Positions 7,570-17,763 of a stretch of DNA of 38,006 nt are shown here, in pieces. Positions within the stretch are counted from its first letter, which is position 1; each line of letters starts with the position of its first letter. The position numbers and the translations under genes are program-made. The notes under the pieces are model-generated. The model worked only from the letters and a program-made list of their open reading frames with translations. It did no database searches and had not been told where the DNA came from. The stretch is from Planctomycetota bacterium (lineage in GTDB: Bacteria; Planctomycetota; Planctomycetia; Isosphaerales; Isosphaeraceae): NCBI GenBank assembly GCA_021791715.1, contig JAJYWB010000012.1, forward strand, positions 66,165 through 104,170. Direction: 5' to 3'.

Positions 7570-9897
7570 ATGCGTCGATTTATTATTCATTATTTATTAC
7601 TATTAATGTTAACGTTGATTTCACGTGCGACGTCGGCCGCGCCCCCTCTCGGCATTGAGGATCTCAAAAAGATCCCGACCGATTCCCCGATTATTTACGA
7701 CAATGATTGGCTGCTCGATACGACCGACGACGAATATCTTTTCGCCAAGGCGAGCTTGCGAGACGCGAATCTCGTCGGGATCGTGTTGACCAAAGATTCC
7801 TGGGACAACGGCAAGTTATACAGCGTGCGGCAAGGGCTCGACGATTTTGAGGCCGACCTGGCGATCGCGAAACAATCGGGGGTGCGGAATTTGCCTAGGA
7901 TATCAGTCGGCGCCGACCGTGAGCTAACCAAACCAGGAAGCGGCGTGATCGCCGAAACAAGTCCGATCAGATCAGAGGGTACCGATTTGATCGTTCGTGA
8001 AGCGGGGCGCGCGACCGAGATGAAGCCGCTCGTCGTGATCGTGGGTGGGCCGCTTATCACTGTGGCAAGCGCTTATTTGACCGATCCGTCGATCGCCGAC
8101 AAGATGATCGTATTAATGACCGATATCGACGGTTACAACGGGTCGGATCCGTGGGCGAATTTCATCGTCGCGACGAAGTGCAAACTCGCGAATTTCGGCG
8201 CGGGGCGGATCTGGTGGCCCCAACCCCCGAATCCCTCGGTGATGCCGATTGAGCGATTCGATAAGCTTCCGGATAACCCGTTGACGCGAGAGACGAAACG
8301 CGTCGCGACGATGTTCCGGGAACGAAGCACGCGTTCTCAAAAGCCCGATCGGGACGACGGATTCGGCGACGGCGCGGGGACATTCCTCATCTTCAAACCG
8401 CAAAGTTGGATCGGCGTCAAAAAAATACGCGTAGCCGCGAGCTGGATGCACGAAGACGTTTCTGATGAATCTCCCTATCATTATCTCGATGTTACAGATA
8501 TCGATACTAAATTGATGTCTGAAGAATTCTTCGCGGTCTTAGGCGATAAGCGCGTTTATGAAACGCGAGCTTCAATCCGAAATTCCTCGAAAACTCGGTT
8601 CCCGGTACGCGTCAGCGAAAACAAGAGATACCTGATCGATCAGTACGACAAGCCGTTCTTTTATCTGGGAGACACCGCGTGGGAGTTGTTTCATCGCCTC
8701 GATCTCAAAGACGCCGAGACTTACTTGCGCGATCGCGCCGACAAACGTTTTAACGTGATCCAGGCGGTCGTCTTGGCCGAGCACGGCGGCCTCGATATAC
8801 CGAACGCAAACGGTCATTTACCGCTCGAAAACAAGGACCCGAGACGACGCGTCGAGGCGTATTTCGAGCACGTCGATCGGATCGTCGCCAAAGCCGACGA
8901 ACTCGGTCTCACGATCGGTATGGCGCCGACCTGGGGATCGTGGTGGCACGACGGCGCGGGAATCTTCACCCCTGAATCGGCTTATGATTACGGTTTGTTT
9001 CTCGGCAAGCGTTATCGCGATCGGCCGATCATCTGGATCCTGGGAGGCGATCGGCCGATCGAAAACGACCGACATCAAGCGATCATTCGAGCGACGGCGA
9101 AGGGATTGCGCGAGGGAGACGGCGGTCGACACCTGATGACGTTTCATCCGCCCGGGGGTGCGGGATCGGCGAATTGGTTTCATAACGACGATTGGCTCGC
9201 GTTCAACATGCGCCAGACGGGGCACGGACGCGATCACGACAATTACGCCAAAATCGCCGAGGATTACCGCCGCACGCCCGTCAAACCTTGTATCGACGGC
9301 GAGCCCGGATACGAAGATCATCCCGCCGAATTCAATCCCAAAAACGGTTATCTCACCGATAATGATATCAGGAAATTCATCTATTGGTCGACGTTCGCCG
9401 GGGCGGCCGGACATACTTATGGATGTCATGATATCTGGCAGTTTTTCGACGCGAGCAAGAAGCCGCCGGTCACCGCGGCGCGCACTCCGTGGCGAAAAGC
9501 TCTCGATCTTCCGGGCGCGGGACAGATGAGATTCGCCCGCGAGCTGATCGAATCGAGGCCGTTCCTCGATCGCATTCCCGATCAATCGCTCGTCGTCTCC
9601 GGCCCCGGGGGTCGAGCGAATCATGTTCAGGCGACGCGCGACGCGAACGGGACGTTCGCTTTCATTTATATACCGATGGGCGACTCGGTGGTGATCGATC
9701 TCGAGAAGCTGAAAGGAAAGACGATACGGGCGTATTGGTTCGATCCCAAAACGGGATCGGCGCGGCGGGCGGAGACGTTTCCGAGGATCGGCAAACGCGA
9801 ATTCGTTCCCCCGGTTCACGGCGCCGGGAACGATCGCGTCCTCATTCTCGACGACGCCGACGCGGGCTATTCTCCTCCGGGAACGATCGAGAATTAA
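7570..9897 (+). CDS. Secreted fusion: nucleoside-hydrolase-like domain plus DUF4038 (apiosidase-like) glycoside hydrolase
   Basis: The 775-residue product starts at the ATG at 7570, where GGAAGGA precedes a signal peptide (residues 1-24). The longer upstream frame has no such signal. Residues 39-330 resemble the nucleoside hydrolase fold: an N-terminal acidic cluster IIYDNDWLLDTTDDEYL and a VVIVGGPLITVA segment. Residues 345-665 are a DUF4038/apiosidase-like TIM barrel: RYLIDQYDKPFFYLGDTAWE, IIWILGGDRP and PCIDGEPGYE, the last two holding likely catalytic acids. Residues 667-762 match the beta-sandwich Pfam calls a putative collagen-binding domain, which usually follows DUF4038. The protein probably cleaves a plant or microbial glycoside outside the cytoplasm. 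The N-terminal domain is unusual in this position. Substrate unknown. Confidence 0.82.
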   Translation: MRRFIIHYLLLLMLTLISRATSAAPPLGIEDLKKIPTDSPIIYDNDWLLDTTDDEYLFAKASLRDANLVGIVLTKDSWDNGKLYSVRQGLDDFEADLAIAKQSGVRNLPRISVGADRELTKPGSGVIAETSPIRSEGTDLIVREAGRATEMKPLVVIVGGPLITVASAYLTDPSIADKMIVLMTDIDGYNGSDPWANFIVATKCKLANFGAGRIWWPQPPNPSVMPIERFDKLPDNPLTRETKRVATMFRERSTRSQKPDRDDGFGDGAGTFLIFKPQSWIGVKKIRVAASWMHEDVSDESPYHYLDVTDIDTKLMSEEFFAVLGDKRVYETRASIRNSSKTRFPVRVSENKRYLIDQYDKPFFYLGDTAWELFHRLDLKDAETYLRDRADKRFNVIQAVVLAEHGGLDIPNANGHLPLENKDPRRRVEAYFEHVDRIVAKADELGLTIGMAPTWGSWWHDGAGIFTPESAYDYGLFLGKRYRDRPIIWILGGDRPIENDRHQAIIRATAKGLREGDGGRHLMTFHPPGGAGSANWFHNDDWLAFNMRQTGHGRDHDNYAKIAEDYRRTPVKPCIDGEPGYEDHPAEFNPKNGYLTDNDIRKFIYWSTFAGAAGHTYGCHDIWQFFDASKKPPVTAARTPWRKALDLPGAGQMRFARELIESRPFLDRIPDQSLVVSGPGGRANHVQATRDANGTFAFIYIPMGDSVVIDLEKLKGKTIRAYWFDPKTGSARRAETFPRIGKREFVPPVHGAGNDRVLILDDADAGYSPPGTIEN

Positions 9898-9928
9898 TCG
9901 TTAATAATGTTAAAGAGGGTTGCTTATA

Positions 9929-12900
9929 ATGTTATCGTTGCGAACGTTATCGATCGTCGGAATCATGGCGATCGCAGCCCTCGCGATCGGAGCGGGGGGA
10001 GACTCCGATGTTCGAACCAAAGCGGGTTCGATTCCGATCAAGATCAAGACGACGAGGCCGGGCCTCGCGACGGTCGTGATCGACGACGACAAGGGGGATC
10101 GCGTGCGCAACCTGATCGGCGAAACGCCCCTCCCGGAGGGCGAATCGACCGTTTGGTGGGACGGCTACGACGAAGGTTCGAGGAACGATTCGGGAGATTG
10201 GATTCGACGTCGCGTCGCCGCGGGAACTTATCGGGTGCGCGGGATCGTCCACGATCGGATCATCATGCGTTATGAATTTTCAATCAATAGCCCCGGATCG
10301 CCTCCCTGGAAAACGAGGGACGGAAAAGGAGGGTGGCTCGCCGATCATTCACCCCCCGCCGACGTACTGTTCCTGCCGGGCGACGCTCGAACCGCTTATC
10401 GACCGAACCAAGATCACATACTCGTTTGTTCAACTTCCGGCGAATCGGGCGAGGAGTTCGTTTGGACGACGCCCGAGGGGAAACGCGAATTCGGAATCAA
10501 CACGGGATTTTGGGGAGGGTTCAACCTCTGCCGCGACGTCGGCGAACGTCCTTCGCCGCATTATTATGCATATGTATTAATGTCTGGGGAACGCGATCAC
10601 GACAACGACGATTTTGAAATCAGAGGGTTCAAACCCGACGGAGCGATCGAATCGGTATTGAAGGTGAAGATTCCGCATCCCGTGAAACAGTTCAAATCGC
10701 TTGCGCAAGCATACGGATCGAACGGCATCGCCTCGTTCGACGGTCTCGTCGTCGCGTCGTGGACACAGGAAAACAAGCTCCTTCTGATCGACGTCGACGC
10801 GAAGAGCAAGGTCGGCGAATACGCGATCGAGGCTCCGGCGGGGATCTCTTTTGATATATTTGGAAATTTATATGTTATCACAGGCAAAAAGATCGTACGC
10901 TTGAAATTGGCGAAGGATCGCAAACGATTCGTCTCGTCGCGAACGATCGTTGAAGAAGGACTGGAAGATCCTCGTCGCGTCCTCGTCGACCGGGACGGAA
11001 CGCTCTTCGCGGCGGATTGGGGGAAAAGCCATCAGATCAAGGTATTTACTGAAGACGGTAAATTTATTCGAGCGATCGGTCGCGCGGGGGGTCCGCAAAT
11101 CGGCGTCTACGACGATCAACGCATGAGCAACCCTTGCGGGATGGCGATCGATCGAAATCGAACGCTCTGGGTGGCCGAGGCCGAAAATCACCCCAAGCGG
11201 CTGAGCCTCTGGAAAACCGACGGAACGTTCGTGCGGGGGATTTACGGGCCGCCCAAATACGGCGGAGGCGGAGCGATCGACCCGTTCGATCGCGGTCGCT
11301 TCTATTACGCCGAGTACGAGAAAGGAGGAGGAACCGAATTTGAAATCGACTGGAAAACCGGTCGATCGACCGTCAAGGCGATATATTGGAGACCCGAAGC
11401 TTTCGCCGAAACGATCCCAGGCCCCGCGCCCGAGCGATCGATTCGACTTGGAAAGCACCAGTATTTGTTTAATTGCTTCAACGGCCAATTACGATTCAAT
11501 CAGGATCGAGGCGTCGGAATCTGGCGCATGGATGCGGATCATATCGCGCGACCCGTCGCGGTGATCGGCGCCGGTGCGGATCTCGTGAACGGCGTTTGGG
11601 GCTGGAGGTTCAAGAATCAGGATCGGATCGTCGCTTTATGGAGGGATAAAGATCCCGCGCGGATCTTCTTCATCTGGAGCGATCTAAACGGCGATCACGA
11701 GGCTCAGGCGAACGAATTTCGATTCGTCGAAACGACTCGTGTCGACGATCGCGGCGAACGGTTGCGCGATATCGGCCTCATGCCGTTGATACACGACGAT
11801 CTTTCAATTACAACTTCATATGGTACGAGAATCGCTCCCCCGCGGATCGACGAACGAGGAACGCCGATTTACGACCCGAGCGATCAAACGATCGTCGGCG
11901 ACCCCAAGATGCAACGTTCTCCGCTGATCGCAAAGGATCGAGCGCTGACGAGCCAAGACGGAATCGCGGCGATCTTCGGAGTCGATTTGAGCGGACGACG
12001 CCGATGGCGGTACAACTCGACCGAAGGGGGCGGTTCCCCGCTCGGATCGCTCGTTCAGCCGACGCGAATCGTCGGCCCTCCCGTCGAGCCGCCGAAAGGC
12101 GAGAGCGGGAACATCTTCGCGTTATCGGGCGAAAAAGGAACGATCTTTTTGCTGACGATGGACGGGCTCTTCGTGCAAACTCTCGGCGGCGACATGCGCG
12201 AAACGCCGCTGTGGCGGATGAACGAGGCGCGACGCGGAATGATCATCGACGGCGTCAGTTTTGAAGATGAACATTTTCATCCAACAGTTACACAAACGCG
12301 TGCTGATAATTCGATTTACCTGGTCGTCGGCAAGGAGCATTCGAGCGTCGTCAAGCTTGAAGGTCTCGAATCGGTGAAACGATACGATTGGGGATCGGTC
12401 GCGATCGACTCGTCGGCGGCGGCGGCGAGACGGCCGACTTTAATCGCCGAAAAAATGCGCAAAACAGACCGGAACGTGTTGAAAATTGCGATTCGCTCGG
12501 ATGCGCCCAAGATCGACGGCGATCTTGGCGATTGGCCCAAAAACGGAGAATCGTGGGCTCGGATCGACGATCGCGCGTCGGCTTCGATCGCGATCGGCGG
12601 AGGGAAACTCGCGCTCGCGTTTCATACCGACGATCCCGATCTTTTATCGAATTCGGCTAACGACGATCATCTGATGTTTAAAACCGGGGGCGCTCTCGAT
12701 CTCCAACTCGCATCCGGATCGGAGGGGTCGGGGGGGCAAAAAAACCTCAGGCTTTTGGTTGCGCGGGTTCACGGCGAGGTCGTGACGATTTTATATCGCG
12801 ACGGAGTCGCCGGCGCCGACGAGCTCGACCGAGTTCGGTTCGATTCTCCAATCGGAACGATTCTTTTCGATAAAATTGAGAACGTAACGAAATCACTTAT

Positions 12901-13129
12901 GTTTGCTCAATCAAAAGGCGATTATGAGTTATCGATCCCCCTTTCGGTGTTGCGATTTGATCCCCGGCGCGGCGCGGAGACTTCGGGCGACCTCGGCGTG
13001 CTGCGCGGCGACGGAGCGCAAACGACGAGCCGGGTTTATTGGAACAACCTCGACTCCGGCCTCGTAAGCGACGTCCCCTTCGAGGCGAGGCTCCGACCCG
13101 ATCATTGGGGCGTGTTTGTTTTTGAATAG
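9929..13129 (+). CDS. Secreted beta-propeller protein with FlgD-like N-terminus and CBM9-like C-terminus
   Basis: The 1066-residue product starts at the ATG at 9929, ten bases after GAGGG; an in-frame TTG three codons earlier is less likely. A signal peptide covers about residues 1-24. Residues 33-85 resemble the FlgD Ig-like domain (PGLATVVIDDDKGDRVRNLI). The central region reads as NHL-like propeller blades, for example DPRRVLVDRDGTLFAADWG and NPCGMAIDRNRTLWVAEAE, with several more variable blades. From about residue 850 the segment APKIDGDLGDWPKNGESW begins a CBM9-like/DOMON sandwich as seen at the end of many secreted carbohydrate-active proteins. It follows the DUF4038 gene by 31 bases, so the two are probably one operon. 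It may bind or process a polysaccharide; no catalytic site is recognised. Confidence 0.78.
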   Translation: MLSLRTLSIVGIMAIAALAIGAGGDSDVRTKAGSIPIKIKTTRPGLATVVIDDDKGDRVRNLIGETPLPEGESTVWWDGYDEGSRNDSGDWIRRRVAAGTYRVRGIVHDRIIMRYEFSINSPGSPPWKTRDGKGGWLADHSPPADVLFLPGDARTAYRPNQDHILVCSTSGESGEEFVWTTPEGKREFGINTGFWGGFNLCRDVGERPSPHYYAYVLMSGERDHDNDDFEIRGFKPDGAIESVLKVKIPHPVKQFKSLAQAYGSNGIASFDGLVVASWTQENKLLLIDVDAKSKVGEYAIEAPAGISFDIFGNLYVITGKKIVRLKLAKDRKRFVSSRTIVEEGLEDPRRVLVDRDGTLFAADWGKSHQIKVFTEDGKFIRAIGRAGGPQIGVYDDQRMSNPCGMAIDRNRTLWVAEAENHPKRLSLWKTDGTFVRGIYGPPKYGGGGAIDPFDRGRFYYAEYEKGGGTEFEIDWKTGRSTVKAIYWRPEAFAETIPGPAPERSIRLGKHQYLFNCFNGQLRFNQDRGVGIWRMDADHIARPVAVIGAGADLVNGVWGWRFKNQDRIVALWRDKDPARIFFIWSDLNGDHEAQANEFRFVETTRVDDRGERLRDIGLMPLIHDDLSITTSYGTRIAPPRIDERGTPIYDPSDQTIVGDPKMQRSPLIAKDRALTSQDGIAAIFGVDLSGRRRWRYNSTEGGGSPLGSLVQPTRIVGPPVEPPKGESGNIFALSGEKGTIFLLTMDGLFVQTLGGDMRETPLWRMNEARRGMIIDGVSFEDEHFHPTVTQTRADNSIYLVVGKEHSSVVKLEGLESVKRYDWGSVAIDSSAAAARRPTLIAEKMRKTDRNVLKIAIRSDAPKIDGDLGDWPKNGESWARIDDRASASIAIGGGKLALAFHTDDPDLLSNSANDDHLMFKTGGALDLQLASGSEGSGGQKNLRLLVARVHGEVVTILYRDGVAGADELDRVRFDSPIGTILFDKIENVTKSLMFAQSKGDYELSIPLSVLRFDPRRGAETSGDLGVLRGDGAQTTSRVYWNNLDSGLVSDVPFEARLRPDHWGVFVFE

Positions 13130-13160
13130 TTTATTTATAATTATTTTCACGAGGCAAATG

Positions 13161-13568
13161 ATGAAAATTACGTCGATGCTTTTATTATGCTTGACGATCG
13201 CGATCGATCGATCGCCGGGAGGAGAGTCGTCGTCGGATCGGCTCGCGGCTGCGACGTTCCGGACGGGGGATTCCGAGATTTTCATCGTCGATCCGATCTC
13301 GGGCGATTCGTTCAATCCGACGAAAAGTCCACAATCAAGCGAACGATATCCTTCGTGGTCTCCCGACGGCGAACGCATCACATTCCGATTGTGCGATGAA
13401 GTTTATCGGCGCGACGGTAAGACGAGCGAAGGCGCCTACCGCGAACGACGCGGCGATAAAAGACCCGTCCGGGTTATGTCGATCGACGGATCGAACCCTC
13501 GCTTGATCGAGCCGCTTCATTATCAAACGACGATCGACGGTTCCCGCGCTCCGTGGAGGCCGAGATAA
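13161..13568 (+). CDS. Short secreted PD40/TolB-like protein
   Basis: The 135-residue product lies 31 bases after the large propeller gene in the same direction. GAGG at 13151-13154 is followed by two adjacent ATG codons; spacing favours the second, at 13161. A short signal-like N-terminus (MKITSMLLLCLTIAI) is followed by one clear PD40 blade with YPSWSPDGERITFR and a second, incomplete repeat ending in APWRPR. Full TolB-type propellers have six such blades, so this protein is either a fragment of a longer ancestor or a small domain that assembles with others. It is probably the last gene of the operon. Function unknown. Confidence 0.6.
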   Translation: MKITSMLLLCLTIAIDRSPGGESSSDRLAAATFRTGDSEIFIVDPISGDSFNPTKSPQSSERYPSWSPDGERITFRLCDEVYRRDGKTSEGAYRERRGDKRPVRVMSIDGSNPRLIEPLHYQTTIDGSRAPWRPR

Positions 13569-13750
13569 CTAATTATAATATTTTTAATAATTAATTTTCT
13601 ATGATTTTTTATCTTATCGATTCGAAACGGCGATAAAAAGTGGACTTGTCTTTCGAAAATGATCGGCGTTAAACCGGCGCGGATCGATTCGTCTCGACCG
13701 TTCGCGACGAATTCATTCAAATCATTCACGAATCAACCGCCGAAGAAATG

Positions 13751-13786
13751 AAAAACGCCGGGGCGAATCGGCGGTTCGCCCCGGCG
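13751..13786 (-). terminator. Intrinsic terminator downstream of rpoB
   Basis: A perfect 12-base-pair stem (13756-13767 with 13775-13786) with a seven-base loop is followed on the minus strand by TTTTT. It lies 45 bases after the rpoB stop codon. It is the strongest terminator in the window and marks the end of the ribosomal/rpoB operon. Confidence 0.9.
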
Positions 13787-13830
13787 GGATTGGATCAAGG
13801 GATTTCGATACGCCGAAGATCGGCGATCGA

Positions 13831-16800
13831 TCAGATCCGCTTTTTCTCGAGCTGCATGTTGAGGCCGAGGCCGCGGATCTCGTTCGTGAGGACGTCGAAG
13901 CTCGCGGGAGTTCCGGCCTCGAGGGTGTTTTCCCCTTTGACCATGCTCTCGTAAATCTTGGTGCGTCCCTCGACGTCGTCGCTTTTGACGGTGAGGAGTT
14001 CCTGCAAGATGTACGCGGCGCCGTAGGCCTCGAGCGCCCAAACCTCCATCTCGCCGAACCGCTGTCCGCCGAACCTCGCCTTGCCGCCCAACGGTTGCTG
14101 GGTAATCAACGAATAAGGACCCGTCGCTCGCGCGTGAATCTTATCGTCGACAAGGTGATGAAGCTTAAGCATATAAATATAGCCGACGGTCACCTTTTGA
14201 TCGAAGCGATCGCCGGTGCGTCCGTCGTAGAGCTGGGCCTTGCCGTTTTCGGGAAGTCCCGCGTCTTTGAGGCATTGGTGGATCGTCTCCTCGGCGGCGC
14301 CGTCGAAGACGGGGCAGATCGCGCGGAAGCCGAGCTTGGCCGCGGCCCACCCGAGGTGGGTTTCGAGGATCTGGCCGACGTTCATCCGGCTCGGCACGCC
14401 GAGGGGGTTGAGAAGGATTTCGAGCGAAGTTCCGTCTTCGAGGAACGGCATGTCCTCTTCGGGGAGGATCTTGGCGATGACCCCCTTGTTGCCGTGCCTG
14501 CCGGCCATTTTATCGCCGACCGAGATGATCCGCTTGGTCGCGACATAAACCTTCACCATCTGAAGCACGCCCGACGGGAGTTCGTCGCCGCGCTTGAGGG
14601 TGTTGAGTTTGCGATCGCGTTCGTCGCGGAGCGCGTCGAGCTTGGTTCCGTGGCGTCGGACGATCGCCCGAGCCTCGTCGAGGACCGACCGCGTACGAAT
14701 GTCGAGCGACTGGAGCTTAAAGCGTTCGCTCTCCTCGGCGAGAGCCTTAACCTCTTTATCGCGTCCGTACGGCTTTCCCGTCGAGGAATCGTTGATCGGC
14801 CCCCCCACGACCTGCTCGAGAGCCTTGATCATCGCTTTATATTCTTCAGCGATTTTCATGTTCTCGGCGTGTTCGGTGTCCTTGATCTCTTTGTCGAACG
14901 CCTTGCGTTCGTCGTCGGAGAGGCTCATCCTCCGGCTGAACCGGTGGGTGTTGGTGACGATCCCCTCGACCCCCGACGGAACCTCGAGCGAATCGTTTTT
15001 GACGTCCTCGCCCGCCCTGCCGAAAATCGCGTGGAGCAGTTTTTCCTCGGGGGTGAGCTCGCTCTTCGACTTGGGGGCGACCTTGCCCACCAGAATGTCG
15101 CCGGGCTTCACGTACGTGCCGATCCGCACGACTCCGTTCTCGTCAAGATTGCGCAGCGCCTTCTCGGAGACGTTGGGAATGTCGCGCGTGAACTCCTCGC
15201 GACCCAGCTTGGTTTCGCGAATCTCGATCTCAAACTCTTCAATATGCAAAGACGTGTAAACGTCTTGCTTCATCAGCTTTTCGCTGATAATGATCGCGTC
15301 TTCGAAGTTGTAGCCGTCCCACGCCATGAAGCCGACGAGGACGTTGCGTCCGAGCGAGAGAACGCCTTGATACGTCGACGCGCCGTCGGCGAGGATCTCG
15401 CCGGCCTTGACGTGTTGTCCGAGCGTGACGACGGGCTTCTGGTTGAGGCACGTCCGTTCGTTGAGACCGACGTATTTGCGCAGTTTGTACACGACTCCGT
15501 CGACCTCGATTCGCGACGAATCGACATAAGTGACGGTTCCATCGTTTCGAGCCTTGACGATCATTCCCGAGTTCATCGCGACGGCGCTTTCGAGGCCGGT
15601 GGCGACGATCGGCGGCTCGGCTACCAAAAGCGGAACCGCCTGCCGTTGCATGTTCGAGCCCATCAAGGCGCGGTTGGCGTCGTCGTGTTCGAGGAACGGA
15701 ATCAATCCCGCCGAGACGCCCACCATCTGCTTGGGCGAAATATCCATATATTGGACTTTATCGATCGGAATCGATTCGAAGTCGGTTTGATACCGCGCGA
15801 TGATCGAGCTTCCCTTGAGCTTGCCGTGTTCGTCGACGGGGGAATCGGCGGGGGCCAAATACGCCTCGCTCTCCTCGTCGGCGCGCATCCAAACGACCTC
15901 GTTCGTCAGCTTGCCGTGCTCGATCTTACGATAAGGCGTGATCAAGAAACCATATTCGTCGACGCCTCCGTAAATCCCGAGCGAGCTGATCAGGCCGATG
16001 TTCGTTCCTTCAGGAGTTTCGATCGGGCAAATCCGACCGTAGTGCGAGATATGGACGTCGCGCACCTCGAAGCCGGCTCGCTTGCGGTTGAGCCCTCCCG
16101 GGCCGAGCGCCGAGAGACGTCGCTCGTGGGTCAACTGCGCCAGCGGATTCGTTTGATCGACGACCTGGGACAATTCGCCGCGACCGAAAAAGTACTCGAT
16201 CGCCGCGCCGATGCTCTTGGGATTGATCAGCGATCGCGGGGTCATGTCGTCGGCTTCTTTCAGGCTCATTCGATCCTGAACCGTCCGACGCAACTTGAGA
16301 AAACCCTTGCGCAACTCGTCGGCGGCGAGTTCGTCGATCGTTCGCAGCCGACGATTGCCGAGGTGATCGATGTCGTCGACGTGACCGACCCCCTTGCGAA
16401 GATTGAGAATATATCGAATCGCGTTGACGTAATCGATCGGATCGAGAGTCATCCGATCCTCGGGGACGTTCTGATCGAACTTACGGTTGATCCGGAACCG
16501 ACCGACTCGCCCCAGCCGATACCGATTCGTATCGAAAAACTTCTCGTTGAACAGCTCGCGAGCCTTCTCGAGCTGCGCCGGATTCCCCGGACGCAATCTT
16601 TGATAAATGCGCAAAAGCGCACTTTCATGATCGTCTGTTGGATCTTCTTGGAGCGATTGGAGGATGAGGGGGTCGCGGTTTTGGCCGAGAACTTTAACGA
16701 CGCCGATTTTGGCGTCGGCGAGGATTTCGGCGAGGGTTTTGGAGATCGTCACCCCCGATTCGGCGAGGACTTCGCCCGTCATGGGATCGATGATGTCGCC

Positions 16801-17535
16801 GCACGCGGTTCGACCTTCGAGTTCGGTCGCGGCGCGAGGGGACGCGGTGTCGATCTCGATCACCTCGTGGAAGGCTTCGAGAATCGCCTCGTCGGTCGAG
16901 AACGCGGGGCTCATCGCGCGGAGGAGAGTCATCGACGAGAACTTACCCGATTGATCGATCCGCACCCCGAGGGTGTCTTTTTTGGTGACCTGGAGTTCGA
17001 TCCAACTGCCGCGTTCGGGGATGATCCGGCACGCGTGGAGCTTGCGATCCCCCGCCTCGACCTCGACGACGAAATCGACGCCGGGGCTGCGATGCAACTG
17101 GCTGACGACGACGCGCTCGGCGCCGTTGATGATGAACTCCCCCCCGCCGATCATGATCGGCATGTCGCCGAGATAAACCGATTCCTCGATCGCCGTCTCT
17201 CCCTTGTTGAGCCTAAGCCAAACGTGGAGCGGTCGACCGTACGTCAGGCGAAGCTGGCGACATTCGTCGGGTTCGTAGCGCGGCTTGCCGAGATCGTACT
17301 TAATGTATTCGAGCTTAAGCGTTTTATCATAACTTTCGATCGGGAAGATCTCGCGGAAGACTCCCTCGAGCCCGGTGTCGCCGCGGTTCTCGACGGCGAC
17401 GTCGATCTGCAAGAATCGATCATAACTGCGAGTTTGGATCTCGGTGAGATCGGGGATCGGAAAGTCGTCGCGAATCCCGCCGAAATTACGCTTGATGTCG
17501 GGGATGATACGCCGCACGGTACCGGCGGTTGCCAT
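13831..17535 (-). CDS. rpoB: RNA polymerase beta subunit
   Basis: The 1234-residue product starts at the ATG at 17535, with AGGAG nine bases upstream. It is the beta subunit of RNA polymerase, forming half of the active-site cleft. Clear landmarks are the rifampicin-binding cluster around residues 450-480 ([22 protein letters not shown]), [11 protein letters not shown] in the middle, [14 protein letters not shown], the [11 protein letters not shown] segment near the active site, and [24 protein letters not shown] near the C-terminus. It is the last gene of the L11-L1-L10-L12 cluster, 228 bases after rplL. The usual partner rpoC does not follow; a terminator does. Positions matching E. coli F514 and M515 are both valine (residues 458-459). 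Confidence 0.98.
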   Translation of the reverse strand: MATAGTVRRIIPDIKRNFGGIRDDFPIPDLTEIQTRSYDRFLQIDVAVENRGDTGLEGVFREIFPIESYDKTLKLEYIKYDLGKPRYEPDECRQLRLTYGRPLHVWLRLNKGETAIEESVYLGDMPIMIGGGEFIINGAERVVVSQLHRSPGVDFVVEVEAGDRKLHACRIIPERGSWIELQVTKKDTLGVRIDQSGKFSSMTLLRAMSPAFSTDEAILEAFHEVIEIDTASPRAATELEGRTACGDIIDPMTGEVLAESGVTISKTLAEILADAKIGVVKVLGQNRDPLILQSLQEDPTDDHESALLRIYQRLRPGNPAQLEKARELFNEKFFDTNRYRLGRVGRFRINRKFDQNVPEDRMTLDPIDYVNAIRYILNLRKGVGHVDDIDHLGNRRLRTIDELAADELRKGFLKLRRTVQDRMSLKEADDMTPRSLINPKSIGAAIEYFFGRGELSQVVDQTNPLAQLTHERRLSALGPGGLNRKRAGFEVRDVHISHYGRICPIETPEGTNIGLISSLGIYGGVDEYGFLITPYRKIEHGKLTNEVVWMRADEESEAYLAPADSPVDEHGKLKGSSIIARYQTDFESIPIDKVQYMDISPKQMVGVSAGLIPFLEHDDANRALMGSNMQRQAVPLLVAEPPIVATGLESAVAMNSGMIVKARNDGTVTYVDSSRIEVDGVVYKLRKYVGLNERTCLNQKPVVTLGQHVKAGEILADGASTYQGVLSLGRNVLVGFMAWDGYNFEDAIIISEKLMKQDVYTSLHIEEFEIEIRETKLGREEFTRDIPNVSEKALRNLDENGVVRIGTYVKPGDILVGKVAPKSKSELTPEEKLLHAIFGRAGEDVKNDSLEVPSGVEGIVTNTHRFSRRMSLSDDERKAFDKEIKDTEHAENMKIAEEYKAMIKALEQVVGGPINDSSTGKPYGRDKEVKALAEESERFKLQSLDIRTRSVLDEARAIVRRHGTKLDALRDERDRKLNTLKRGDELPSGVLQMVKVYVATKRIISVGDKMAGRHGNKGVIAKILPEEDMPFLEDGTSLEILLNPLGVPSRMNVGQILETHLGWAAAKLGFRAICPVFDGAAEETIHQCLKDAGLPENGKAQLYDGRTGDRFDQKVTVGYIYMLKLHHLVDDKIHARATGPYSLITQQPLGGKARFGGQRFGEMEVWALEAYGAAYILQELLTVKSDDVEGRTKIYESMVKGENTLEAGTPASFDVLTNEIRGLGLNMQLEKKRI

Positions 17536-17732
17536 GACGTTACGCTCCTAGCAGGGTGTGTGTGGGATCGCGGGGGAGGGGGGCGTCCCCGCTCCGCGAA
17601 GCCCGATCCGCGGCGCGTCGGTCGTTAGTCGACGCGGCCGCGGTCGCTGAACATCCACGCGGACGATGATTCCGCTAGCGGGGTCCCTTTCACGGCGCGC
17701 CCTTAGAACGCGCCGCGACGGGTGCGGTCGAT

Positions 17733-17755
17733 CGCGGCGGGTTTGAACCGCCGCG
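17733..17755 (-). terminator. Stem-loop in the rplL-rpoB spacer, possible attenuator or processing site
   Basis: CGCGGCGG at 17733-17740 and CCGCCGCG at 17748-17755 form a perfect eight-pair stem with a seven-base loop, nine bases after the rplL stop codon. No T run follows, so it is not a simple terminator. A partial attenuator or RNase site is known between rplL and rpoB in other bacteria. A second GC-rich hairpin lies at about 17695-17717. Confidence 0.4.
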
Positions 17756-17763
17756 CGGCGCGT

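Noticed and set aside
13523..13729. A 68-codon minus-strand frame between the PD40 gene and the rpoB terminator
   Set aside because: Overlaps the end of the PD40 gene, AT-rich C-terminus, no recognisable motif or ribosome binding site.
14095..17628. A 1177-codon open frame on the plus strand opposite rpoB
   Set aside because: It is the antisense shadow of rpoB, caused by GC-rich third positions; no ribosome binding site or family match.
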